Part shown: piece by piece, positions 52,717 to 61,014 of the stretch
Numbering within the stretch: position 1 is the first letter of the stretch
Layout of the letters: each line of letters opens with the position of its first letter
From: Methanobacteriota archaeon
GTDB lineage: Archaea; Thermoplasmatota; Poseidoniia; Poseidoniales; Poseidoniaceae
Reading direction: 5' to 3'
NCBI GenBank assembly: GCA_002720095.2
Contig: PBGP02000009.1
Location: 1 to 64,000 of the forward strand
DNA length: 64,000 bases
Notes under the pieces: model-generated
What the model was told of the DNA's origin: nothing
Databases searched by the model: none
Seen by the model: the letters and a program-made list of their open reading frames with translations, nothing else
Program-made: the position numbers and the translations under genes

Positions 52717-53325
52717 TTAGAAAGTAGACTCCCAATCATCAATATCATTGTCTTCAGCCCAGCTATCGTCATTAGTTATCCCTCTACCTTTCAGTACTTC
52801 TCTACTTAATAACCAGTACAATAGAGCTAGACTTCTTCGTCCTTTGTTATTTGCAGGTAGAGCAATATCTACATTTCTGAGGTTGTTGTTTGCATCACAT
52901 ATTGCAACAATTGGTATGCCAGAACCTACAGCTTCTCTCACTGCTTGCTGGTCTGCAGCTGGATCTGTAACAACTAATAACCCTGGCTCATAGAATGAGG
53001 GCAATTTTGGATTTGTGAAGGTTCCCGGTATAAACCTGCCAACTAAGGATTTTGCTCCAATTGATTCTGCAAATTTCCTTGCGGGTCTCTGTCCGTACTG
53101 ACGTGCGCTTGTAACTACAATTTGTTCAGGTTCATATTGATTTAAAAATTTTGTAATTATTCTTATTCGTTCATCGGTTTTATTTAAGTCAATCAGATAT
53201 AATCCATCATCTCTGACTTCCTGAATAAATTTCATCATATCGGCGCTTCTTTGTTGTGTTCCGATATTTACAGCATTTTCTTCATATGTTTCAAAATCAA
53301 CTAAAGGTGTCATAGTCTCATTCAT
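52717..53325 (-). CDS. rps2: 30S ribosomal protein S2 (uS2)
   Basis: The 202-residue small-subunit protein is of archaeal type: DDGLYLIDLNKTDERIRII, QYGQRPARKFAE, RFIPGTFTNPKLPSF.EPGLLVVTDP, IPIVAICDANNNLRNVDIALP and NNKGRRSLALLYWLLSREVL. The C-terminus is an acidic tail ending DIDDWESTF. GAGGA precedes the ATG at 7 bases, and a 12-base palindrome and a short upstream ORF lie in the leader. Here it stands alone, whereas in many archaea it follows enolase and RNA polymerase subunits. Confidence 0.97.
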   Translation of the reverse strand: MNETMTPLVDFETYEENAVNIGTQQRSADMMKFIQEVRDDGLYLIDLNKTDERIRIITKFLNQYEPEQIVVTSARQYGQRPARKFAESIGAKSLVGRFIPGTFTNPKLPSFYEPGLLVVTDPAADQQAVREAVGSGIPIVAICDANNNLRNVDIALPANNKGRRSLALLYWLLSREVLKGRGITNDDSWAEDNDIDDWESTF

Positions 53326-53378
53326 TATAGTTCCTCAGCAGCGCTGCTAAAGACCTCCCCTTCATAATGGCATCGCAT
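53325..53378 (-). other. Possible 17-codon leader ORF overlapping the rps2 start
   Basis: An ATG at 53376-53378 opens a frame of 17 codons (MRCHYEGEVFSSAAEEL) that ends in TAA overlapping the rps2 ATG as TAATG. Another short frame (from ATG at about 53366) ends at TGA just beyond the start. The overlap is suggestive of coupling but may be chance in a short leader. Confidence 0.25.
53337..53348 (-). promoter_or_regulatory. 12-base palindrome in the rps2 leader
   Basis: AGCAGCGCTGCT is a perfect palindrome 12-23 bases upstream of the rps2 ATG and ends just before the GAGGA ribosome site. It could be an operator for a dimeric regulator or a short hairpin for autoregulation of ribosomal protein synthesis. 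Only the symmetry is seen. Confidence 0.35.
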
Positions 53379-53419
53379 AGTTTTGAATCTATTTTTTCAA
53401 GCAATGATACGTTAGTTTG

Positions 53420-54901
53420 ATGTTGTATGGCTATGATAGCGTAGTAGCGGGTGTATGTATGTACGAAGCATCACAAGACGAAATTGGTATCTGGAAAGAT
53501 AGCAAAGGTGTTGCTATTTCAGTTTCGGCAAGTGATCTTGAAAGACATGCATATTGTCCATTATCTTGGAAATTATCAAAAGAGGGCTTTGATGGTAAAG
53601 GTGACGCAATTACTTCAGGAATCAAGAAGCATCAAAAAATTCATGAAAAAGTAGAAAATTTTCATAACAGCAGTATAGATTCGAGAAGAGAAATTGCTGT
53701 TTGGACTTGGACACTTTCTATAGTTGTAATATTTTTAATAGATTCAATTGCATTTATAGTTCTTGAGGATGATTATCTCGGAATTTCTGGCGATGGATTT
53801 GGTTCGGAAAAAATTGGAGATTTAGACTCTGGTTGGTATTATTTAGATATGTATGATACTAATTCAAATGGGTGGAATGGGACAGATTTGATAATTTTAG
53901 ACGGAAATTATAATCTTGTCTCAGGACCCTATGAGTTAATATCTGGTTCAGAAGAAAGAGTCACATTCAGATTAAGTTCTGATTGTGTAGATTGTATAGT
54001 AATAGTCAGAGGCGTCAGTGACGAATCTATTGAAATATCTTGGTCATTATCGACTACTGACATACTACCACCTAAAGAATTAGGTAAGTTCTTGGTAATG
54101 TTATCAGTGAGTGTGCTATTTTTTTCAATTTTAATGATTGCATTGCCATGGAGAAATCGATTGGGATGGAAAGAACCTGAATTAAAACCAAATGAGATAA
54201 TTTCTACATTTGAGCAAAAATTGTTCAAACCAGTTTGGCAAACTGTTGATTTTGTTGGCGGTTGGATTAGTGGCGGAAGAATTGAAGGTTTTGCCCTACT
54301 TTCTTCAATAGTAATTATGATTCATGGAGTGTCGTTATACGGTGCGGATAATCGTCAACAGGCAGCATTAATTTTGGTTTTTGTAGCATTTTTTTGGCTA
54401 ATAATATCGAGTTCTCAATTAAGAAAAGTTCTGTTATCTATAGCGGAAAGAGAGAAGTTAAGTGCAGAACTTGGAATAGATTATTCAACTAAGATTAATT
54501 ACAGTGATGATAGTAAGGAATCATCAATTCTATCTGATGAGAATATTGGATTAAGAGGTCGTCCAGATCAAATTGTTGTAATAGATGGTAACTTTATCCC
54601 AGTAGAACAAAAGACAGGTAAGATACCAACTAAACCGCACTTAAGCCATAAAATTCAGTTATTGGCATATATTCATCTCATTGAATCATCCACGGGTTCA
54701 ACACCTCCTTATGGAGTACTACGTTATGGAACAGATGTGGCTTTTCCAGTAGAATGGAATGAAAGTAGCAAAGAATTGTTATTCGATAATATTAGAGAAA
54801 TACAAAGATTAACTGTTCAAGGAGGGGCTAAAAGAAATCATAATCAAATTGGGAAATGTAGGAATTGTTCTAGAAAACATGCTTGTGGAGACGCTTTATA
54901 G
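53420..54901 (+). CDS. Membrane-embedded Cas4-like nuclease
   Basis: The 493-residue protein has the Cas4/RecB nuclease parts in order but split: N-terminal SASDLERHAYCPLSWKL (Cys46) and GIKKHQKIHEK (His71), then four membrane helices (about 93-115, 222-243, 289-308, 313-332) with an extracellular beta domain of about 105 residues (WYYLDMYDTNSNGWNG...), then the core GLRGRPD (Asp383), VEQKTGK (Glu396, Lys398), QLLAYIHLIE (Gln413, Tyr417) and the cysteines CRNCSRKHAC (480, 483, 489). All four iron-sulfur cysteines and the PD-(D/E)XK triad are present. Start could also be ATG 53459. No CRISPR or cas1/2 nearby, so not an adaptation gene. Function unknown. Confidence 0.82.
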   Translation: MLYGYDSVVAGVCMYEASQDEIGIWKDSKGVAISVSASDLERHAYCPLSWKLSKEGFDGKGDAITSGIKKHQKIHEKVENFHNSSIDSRREIAVWTWTLSIVVIFLIDSIAFIVLEDDYLGISGDGFGSEKIGDLDSGWYYLDMYDTNSNGWNGTDLIILDGNYNLVSGPYELISGSEERVTFRLSSDCVDCIVIVRGVSDESIEISWSLSTTDILPPKELGKFLVMLSVSVLFFSILMIALPWRNRLGWKEPELKPNEIISTFEQKLFKPVWQTVDFVGGWISGGRIEGFALLSSIVIMIHGVSLYGADNRQQAALILVFVAFFWLIISSSQLRKVLLSIAEREKLSAELGIDYSTKINYSDDSKESSILSDENIGLRGRPDQIVVIDGNFIPVEQKTGKIPTKPHLSHKIQLLAYIHLIESSTGSTPPYGVLRYGTDVAFPVEWNESSKELLFDNIREIQRLTVQGGAKRNHNQIGKCRNCSRKHACGDAL

Positions 54902-54905
54902 ATTA

Positions 54906-55508
54906 TTATTCTTCACTTTGGCAATCTTCTTCACTGAATTTTACACATTCAGACGTAACAGTAATTATTGCTGCAAAGTTGTCATTTGCTTCGACTACTT
55001 CAGCTAGATTAAATCCATATCCTCTAGCTTCAACTTCCAATGTCCAAGTACCGACAGGTAATGGAGGTCTGTGAACTTCTACAATTGGTTCAATTGACTC
55101 GCTTGCGAGTTTTTCATAAAATATTTCACCTTTTGAATTTAATATCTTAATATGCACATATCTAGCTTCTTGACTCAATGTAGAAATATTTAATCCCGTT
55201 AAATCCTCTATCAGATCTCGGGTTTCTTGAGCAATATCAAATGGATCAGGCATAGAAACACGAACATAGATAATTAATTCAGACACACTATCGGTAATTT
55301 CAAAGGTTGACGAATTATCATATGCTTCTGATGAAGGATTCTCAAATGTATAGGTAATATTTGTTTTCTGATCAATTTCAACAATTACTGGCTCTCCTCT
55401 CATGTATTCTAACGATTCTCTAATTGGAACTAATCCAAAACAGCCCATAGTTCCTGACAAAAATAATGAAACTAATATGAAAGTAGTCAATGAGTTGTTT
55501 CCTTTCAT
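54906..55508 (-). CDS. Hypothetical lipoprotein
   Basis: The 200-residue protein has a signal peptide with lipobox T-M-G-C (Cys23), so it should be lipid-anchored on the outer face. The rest is a beta-rich domain with VRVSMPDPFD, an ARYVHIKILNSKGE strand and a PLPVGTWTLEVEARGYG jelly-roll-like strand, and a C-terminal acidic segment with two cysteines. No family was recognised. It is convergent with the Cas4-like gene by 4 bases and may be related only by position. Confidence 0.75.
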   Translation of the reverse strand: MKGNNSLTTFILVSLFLSGTMGCFGLVPIRESLEYMRGEPVIVEIDQKTNITYTFENPSSEAYDNSSTFEITDSVSELIIYVRVSMPDPFDIAQETRDLIEDLTGLNISTLSQEARYVHIKILNSKGEIFYEKLASESIEPIVEVHRPPLPVGTWTLEVEARGYGFNLAEVVEANDNFAAIITVTSECVKFSEEDCQSEE

Positions 55509-55603
55509 TAATCAACGCGAAATCTTTCTTATGCTTGAAACCAACGCTTAAAATTTCCATATTTACACTACAATTCATGAATAATGAAAATTTAGGAGTT
55601 GAT

Positions 55604-55674
55604 GCTCGAGTGAAGCTAAGAGGGTCAGCCGAGCCTAATGGTGATGACGAACCCTATGAGTGCTGACGAGCACT
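55604..55674. other. Inverted-repeat-rich gap downstream of a surface-protein gene
   Basis: The 165-base gap between the lipoprotein and the cupredoxin protein holds several inverted repeats: GCTCG/CGAGC (55604-55608/55630-55634), GTCAGC/GCTGAC (55624-55629/55662-55667) and AGTGCT/AGCACT (55659-55664/55669-55674, loop GACG, touching the stop of the minus-strand gene). GTGATGA (55641-55647) and CTGA (55663-55666) resemble C and D boxes, spaced 15 bases. A terminator, a small RNA or chance are all possible. Confidence 0.3.
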
Positions 55675-58472
55675 TATTCGAATCTAGCGCCGCAGATTTG
55701 ACATGATGTGGCGTCAATCGGAATTTCAGTTCCGCAACCACCACATTCTGCAGTTTCAACATTCTTTTTCTCCTCAATATTAATTTCTTTTTCAGATTCT
55801 TCAAATGTGAAATCTGTTTCAATGTTAGGTAGTTCATTTCCAACAAAGTCAGCTTTACCTTCTAAATGGTCTTTATCAGACCCAAGTCCAATCTTTACCT
55901 CATCCCCGGGCATTACACCTTCTTCCCCAGTCAGAGCATATAATTCAGCACGCATACTTGCATCACTTGCAGTAAATTCAACATCTTCGTCTTTCAGAGA
56001 TTTTAGTTCACCTTTTGATGCTAGTATTTGATCCATGTTTTCTAGTACTTTTCCTCTTTGTGAAATCAACTCAGAATCCTCATCATCAATTTTCATTTTT
56101 ATATTTTCTTCTTCAGTGTCTAATTTGATTTCTTCTTCTTCAATCAATTCAGCTTCTTGTTTAGATCTAATTTGTTCAACCTCGGCTTCGGCAACTACTA
56201 TTTTTTCATCCCAATCTGTTTCTAATTCATCTTCGTTGAATCCCATATCAATTATTTCTGAAGCAAATTTAGTAGACCCTTTTATGATTTCATCACCATC
56301 ATCTTCTTCAAGACCGTACACGTTTATCTTCCCATAGTACTTTGAGTTATATTTACAACCATATTCATAAGAACCAATTGTTTTGAATTCGTGCAAGAAT
56401 TCATCATGATCTTGAAGATCTCCAGAGTGAAACAATAACTTTCCTTCTTCGTTAAGTGATTTTGCAGAAACAGTATGAATATTTTCTTCATCATAATTTG
56501 TCCACATTACTTTATCTCCCACAGTAATATTTAATTCTCTAGGATCATAACCGTTATTTTCAATTTCTACATAAATTACGTTTGATAAGTCGGTATCTTT
56601 TCTAGTTAAAATTATTGCAGCAATTAATGCAATAATCAAAAATATTGTGAATGGAATAAGTAAAATTAAGAAATCTGTGCTGTCTTCATTTTCTAATTTT
56701 AATAAAGACTCAGGGGGGTTAATTTGTAGTGTATGTGTATAATCGTTACCATTTTTTTGTACGAATATTAATTTTAATTCATATAGTCCAGTGTCTTCGG
56801 GTGTAAAAATACATTCAAACTTCTGTTGGGAATCTAAATCCTTGATCGTGACTTCTTTTGTGTTCAATAGTAAATTCTCTTTATCTCTACACTCTACAGT
56901 TTGATTTCCTGTATCAGTTGAATTGATATTAATTTGAAGAGTATGTTCAATTCCCATAACATATGGTTGACTTGGAGTAATGTTTAAACTATACAAATCA
57001 AAATTTAGAATAAATGGGATTTTAATTTCAACGATCTTTTTATCAGAATTATCTAAATTGTTCGCGTCCATCCAAGTAGAATCTGGAGTCCAAACAACCT
57101 CGAATTCAAAATCACCTTTGGATGTACCAGTTTCAATTTTAATTTCTTCAACTTTTTCCTCGTTTCCAGAAAGTTCAATGTCAAAATTTGCATAGGATTC
57201 ACCTTTCCAATTTACAGTCAGAATACCCGATGAATTTACAATACCAGTATTTTCAATACTTACCATCATAGATAAATTATTTTCTACAAATCCTGTTTCA
57301 ATAGAATCTACAATTTTAATAGCTATATTTGGATTTTCAGCTATTTCGAAGCCTTTTACTGCAACATCATTATCTTCAATAATATTGATTTCACTAGGTA
57401 TTAAACGTATAATTAATATGTTAACTCCAACTCGAAAATCCTCGAAATCGTCTGAATCAAAAGCAAATATCATCTCTTGCTTGTTAGAGTCAGCGTCCCA
57501 CTCAATATTTTCATTGATAATTACTGGTGAAGCAGTACCTCCCTCATCTAACAATGTTATTTCAATTGGTATATTTTTACCAATTAGATCCTCAACATTA
57601 GTACCAGTAGCTACAATTGTGGCAGATAATTCCCACGGGCCAAATACTGACGCTATTCCCCCATTTTCGGTAGTAAGTGAAATGGTAGAATCAAAATAAA
57701 GATCAGGAGCTTCAATCACAATTAAATCTCCAGTCCAATAATTGTTGTTATCATCTAATTCGTTTATTTCAAAATTTGAATCAACTGAGATTTGTATCGT
57801 CCATGTACCAGTTTGTGGAGCAATTGCATCAAATGAAACAATTTTTGATGAACTAGTATCTAAAACTGTTTCAATTTGTTCAGTTAAACTAATTGTACTG
57901 CCTTCAATATTTAGAGATACTGAGTTTAATCCTGCTAACAAAGAACCTTGGTTGTGAATAGTTACATTGACAAAAAATAATTCTCCTTGAATAATTTTAT
58001 TTTGTGGTGTAATTTCTACATTTTCAACGATTAAATCGGGTAAACCTTGAACTGTAAATGGTTTAAAAACAGGTGCAGTTTTTGAACCTGAATCTAAATC
58101 TAGGATTTCAACATATACTCCTTGATCATTTATATCAATATCTTGCCAAATTTGACTTACAGTAGTTTGAGAATCTAGAATACCATCACTGGCAGGAAGA
58201 TTAATATTTTTAATATAATCAAAACCTCCGACTTCAAATTGATTTTTGTAAAAATATACATCTACATTTTTTGATTCTAAATTGCTGTTATTTAGTATTA
58301 CGTCAATAGAAATAGGGGTTCCTGAAACTGGATTTTCAGGAGTGATAGTGATTGATTCACTCGTAAAAGTTATTCCTTCGACTTCAGCAGCCCGAACAAC
58401 TGAGATCAGAGAAAATAGTGAACAAAAAATCAAAATAATAACAACTAAAGAACTTAATTTAACCTGTCCCAT
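55674..58472 (-). CDS. Surface protein with CARDB-like domains, degenerate cupredoxin and zinc ribbon
   Basis: The protein of about 932 residues has a signal peptide (LSSLVVIILIFCSLFSLIS), several CARDB-like beta-sandwich units (e.g. NITVHNQGSLLAGLN, LDDNNNYW) to about 585, a membrane helix (about 598-625), then a cupredoxin-like domain (about 626-726: GYDPRELNITVGDKVMWTN, NIHTVSA, YGCKYN) inside, an acidic helical region and a C-terminal zinc ribbon (CGGCG...CQICG). The copper-site histidine and cysteine are kept but the second histidine is Asn and the axial Met is lost, so copper binding is doubtful. The start at 58472 follows GTGGT at 4 bases. Topology is inference. Confidence 0.78.
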   Translation of the reverse strand: MGQVKLSSLVVIILIFCSLFSLISVVRAAEVEGITFTSESITITPENPVSGTPISIDVILNNSNLESKNVDVYFYKNQFEVGGFDYIKNINLPASDGILDSQTTVSQIWQDIDINDQGVYVEILDLDSGSKTAPVFKPFTVQGLPDLIVENVEITPQNKIIQGELFFVNVTIHNQGSLLAGLNSVSLNIEGSTISLTEQIETVLDTSSSKIVSFDAIAPQTGTWTIQISVDSNFEINELDDNNNYWTGDLIVIEAPDLYFDSTISLTTENGGIASVFGPWELSATIVATGTNVEDLIGKNIPIEITLLDEGGTASPVIINENIEWDADSNKQEMIFAFDSDDFEDFRVGVNILIIRLIPSEINIIEDNDVAVKGFEIAENPNIAIKIVDSIETGFVENNLSMMVSIENTGIVNSSGILTVNWKGESYANFDIELSGNEEKVEEIKIETGTSKGDFEFEVVWTPDSTWMDANNLDNSDKKIVEIKIPFILNFDLYSLNITPSQPYVMGIEHTLQININSTDTGNQTVECRDKENLLLNTKEVTIKDLDSQQKFECIFTPEDTGLYELKLIFVQKNGNDYTHTLQINPPESLLKLENEDSTDFLILLIPFTIFLIIALIAAIILTRKDTDLSNVIYVEIENNGYDPRELNITVGDKVMWTNYDEENIHTVSAKSLNEEGKLLFHSGDLQDHDEFLHEFKTIGSYEYGCKYNSKYYGKINVYGLEEDDGDEIIKGSTKFASEIIDMGFNEDELETDWDEKIVVAEAEVEQIRSKQEAELIEEEEIKLDTEEENIKMKIDDEDSELISQRGKVLENMDQILASKGELKSLKDEDVEFTASDASMRAELYALTGEEGVMPGDEVKIGLGSDKDHLEGKADFVGNELPNIETDFTFEESEKEINIEEKKNVETAECGGCGTEIPIDATSCQICGARFE

Positions 58473-58529
58473 ATTACCACTAGGACAAATGTTACACATT
58501 AACCTTGGTAAACATGAACAAACATTTGT

Positions 58530-58537
58530 GTAAATAC
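58530..58537 (+). promoter_or_regulatory. TATA-like box upstream of a surface-protein gene
   Basis: GTAAATAC is centred 27 bases before the ATG at 58561, fitting a leaderless transcript. It is the main reason to keep the upstream start for that gene. Confidence 0.35.
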
Positions 58538-58560
58538 ATTAGGTAATTTTTTGTGGGAAA

Positions 58561-60201
58561 ATGGTATTTTTTAACACAAGTATTGAAGCCGTTAGGCTTT
58601 GTGGTGTATGTATTCCGATGTCAAGACGCGCGTGCAACATGGCCTATTTGCTCACATTAATTCTTTTTGCAAGCAGCCATTTAGTGTATTTTTCAGAATT
58701 CGAATACGGCTCATTGGAAACTGAATTTGAAATTAAGGAAACAGTTACTAGTCGATCAGTTCCAGTTATTTCTCAGTTTAATGTAGACAATTCTGAAATT
58801 GGCGACGGTCAGAGTCCTTCATCAAGAGCATGGTTCTCCTCAGGAGAAAGTGACACGATATCATTTAGTTGGGAAGCTACTGATGATAACTTAGATTTTG
58901 CTACATTATCTGATACTCCTGGTGCTGAACTGTCTCCTGATGAATCACCATTTAATTGGGGGTGGGAAATTATTGGCGGTTTATCTGAGGGCATTTTCAA
59001 TCCTATGTTAACGGTTCAAGACTCAGATTCTAATGTTGTTACTTCTACTATTTACATAGGAATTGATAGAACAGGTCCGACAATTGGAGAACCCAGATTA
59101 ACTTACAATTTGAATGGGGTTTCAACTGAAATAGCCGACGGAGACTGGGTTTCTGCGAATGAGTTAAATGTTTCAAACCTAAATGTTGGAGTCACAGATT
59201 CTGGAGGAGTTGGTGTTGATTCTTATGAATACCAGATTTTACCTTCGGGTAACGGATGGAATTCTATACTTTCATCTGGGAATGCCGTTATTCCAGTTTC
59301 CCCAGGAGAACAAATTTTACAATTTAGGGCAATTGATTTATTGGGTAACAAGGGAAACATAACTAACTTTTCAATTAATGTTGACCTTTCACTTCCCAAT
59401 TTTCATGGTTGGAATGTACCAGAAATAACTACAAGTACTCTCAATAACGTTTTAATTTCTTTTTCAGCTTCTGATATTGATTCAGGACTTGATGCATCAA
59501 ATACATACATTGAATTTGGATTTGATTCAGATGGTGAAGGAAATATTCCTGATGAAAGTCAGGGTTGGACAACACTCGAGACAACCTCAGATACAAACTT
59601 ATTATTCTTTTCAGCATCTATTAATGGAATTATTTGGGATCTTAAAGAAAATCAGTATTTGATGCTTAGAGCAATAATTTCAGATAATGCAACTAATCAA
59701 AAAATAACAGAACCAGTATTTGTAACTATTTTGCCTGGAGAAGATATCAGTTGGGATTCAACACAATTAGACAGATTAATTATCAGAACTGGTAGTGGTC
59801 AAGTATTTACATTAAATACAGTTGTAGTATCTAATGAACCAATTTCTGAATCATTTGAAGCTATTCTACAATTAGCACCAGCAAACAGAGATTCAAATGT
59901 TGAATGGACAACTATCAGCACTCAAGTGATCCCAATTGGATCGATGACAGATCTTATTCATGAGCTTGAATGGAAATTCTCCTTAACAAGTGGTGGACAA
60001 TGGGATGTCAGAGTAATTTTAGATTCTGAAGAAATGATAGATGAAAGAGATGAAAATAATAATGTTAGATACTTAATTGTTTCAGGAGCGGATGGAGAGC
60101 AGGTATCTGGAATTGTGTCAGGTTTTGGTCCATCTTTATTCTCAATTCTAATCATCGGACTAATTGTTTCAAGATTAATTAATCAAGACAGACGTAAGTA
60201 A
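58561..60201 (+). CDS. Secreted Ig-like surface protein with C-terminal anchor
   Basis: The 546-residue protein has a hydrophobic signal segment (MAYLLTLILFASSHLVYF, from about residue 27), several Ig/cadherin-like beta units (DRTGPTIGEPRL, DSYEYQILPSGNGW, ILQFRAIDLLGNKGN, SASDIDSGLDASNTY, LMLRAIISDNATNQ), a CARDB-like unit with RDENNNVRYL, and a C-terminal helix (GPSLFSILIIGLIVSRLI) ending in basic residues. The TATA-like box supports ATG 58561, while ATG 58618 would give a more standard signal peptide. The divergent neighbour is the cupredoxin-like surface protein. It has no catalytic residues that I can assign. Confidence 0.72.
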   Translation: MVFFNTSIEAVRLCGVCIPMSRRACNMAYLLTLILFASSHLVYFSEFEYGSLETEFEIKETVTSRSVPVISQFNVDNSEIGDGQSPSSRAWFSSGESDTISFSWEATDDNLDFATLSDTPGAELSPDESPFNWGWEIIGGLSEGIFNPMLTVQDSDSNVVTSTIYIGIDRTGPTIGEPRLTYNLNGVSTEIADGDWVSANELNVSNLNVGVTDSGGVGVDSYEYQILPSGNGWNSILSSGNAVIPVSPGEQILQFRAIDLLGNKGNITNFSINVDLSLPNFHGWNVPEITTSTLNNVLISFSASDIDSGLDASNTYIEFGFDSDGEGNIPDESQGWTTLETTSDTNLLFFSASINGIIWDLKENQYLMLRAIISDNATNQKITEPVFVTILPGEDISWDSTQLDRLIIRTGSGQVFTLNTVVVSNEPISESFEAILQLAPANRDSNVEWTTISTQVIPIGSMTDLIHELEWKFSLTSGGQWDVRVILDSEEMIDERDENNNVRYLIVSGADGEQVSGIVSGFGPSLFSILIIGLIVSRLINQDRRK

Positions 60202-60972
60202 TTATTCTTCACTCCAATCGATTTTTTCATCATCATTTAATTTCATTAATTCAGATAAGTCTTCATCATTATTCGGTTGAAAACTTTTTAATTTTCTATT
60301 CCTTCTTTGAGTAATATTACTCAGACCAGGAACCAGATGTTCAAAACCAAGTGATTTTTCTTTAATTTCGATTGACTCAAGAGACCTAGAGTCAATTCTT
60401 TGTTTTTTACGAATATTTTCCAACCTTTTCAATACAGGACCATGTTCAGCACCATTTAATATTTTTCTAATGGCATCACTTGCTACTGGTAAACCCAAAT
60501 CATCTCCAATTAATACTATAGTTCCACCATAAACAGTAATTTCGCAATTAGTTAGGTTTTCAATTCGTCTTCTTATTTTCCCTTCCGAACCAATGATTCT
60601 AGACCTAATTCTTCTTTGCTGGTTAGCTTTTTTACCAACAAATGATTTAAGTTCAATCAATTCAAATAACATATCATCATTCAATAAAGAAACAGCCCTA
60701 TTTGGATTCATACCTCTTCCAATCGCTTTTATCACGTCAGGTAATTTCATCATCATTAAAGGGTCATAACTTCCTATTTCACCCCAAGAAATGGATATAT
60801 CTCCAGTTTCAGAGTTAATATTTATAGATTTACACCCACTATTTTCAATTAACATTCGTTTAGTCTCTCCTCCTTTACCAATAATTATGGCAATTCTTTT
60901 TTTTGGAATCTTAAGACTGCTTTGCATGATGTGCCCGTGATATACATCAGTTTTGAATATCGCGTCGTTCAT
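60202..60972 (-). CDS. Two-KH-domain RNA-binding protein (Dim2/Pno1-like)
   Basis: The archaeal homologue of eukaryotic Dim2/Pno1 takes part in small-subunit rRNA processing. The 256-residue protein has KH1 with GKGG (IIIGKGGETKRMLIE) and KH2 with GSEG (RIIGSEGKIRRRIENLTNCEITV), then a basic helix and an acidic tail. The family usually starts near MQSSLKIP (ATG 60927), so the start may lie 15 codons further in. In many archaea this gene follows aIF1A and RIO1 directly. Here an oppositely oriented MFS gene separates them. It is divergent from that MFS gene by 42 bases. Confidence 0.9.
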   Translation of the reverse strand: MNDAIFKTDVYHGHIMQSSLKIPKKRIAIIIGKGGETKRMLIENSGCKSININSETGDISISWGEIGSYDPLMMMKLPDVIKAIGRGMNPNRAVSLLNDDMLFELIELKSFVGKKANQQRRIRSRIIGSEGKIRRRIENLTNCEITVYGGTIVLIGDDLGLPVASDAIRKILNGAEHGPVLKRLENIRKKQRIDSRSLESIEIKEKSLGFEHLVPGLSNITQRRNRKLKSFQPNNDEDLSELMKLNDDEKIDWSEE

Positions 60973-61014
60973 GTGTAGAAATTTGTTAAGGATAGTTGTT
61001 GACAGGGCATCATA

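Noticed and set aside
53417-54901. Reading the Cas4-like gene as part of a CRISPR-Cas adaptation locus
   Set aside because: No cas1, cas2, other cas genes or repeat-spacer array is seen anywhere in the 64 kb, and the neighbours are rps2 and a lipoprotein.
55641-55666. A C/D box guide RNA in the gap at 55.6 kb
   Set aside because: Only one C-like and one D-like box are intact, with 15 bases between them, and no proper second box pair or terminal stem is seen. Kept only as a low-level observation.
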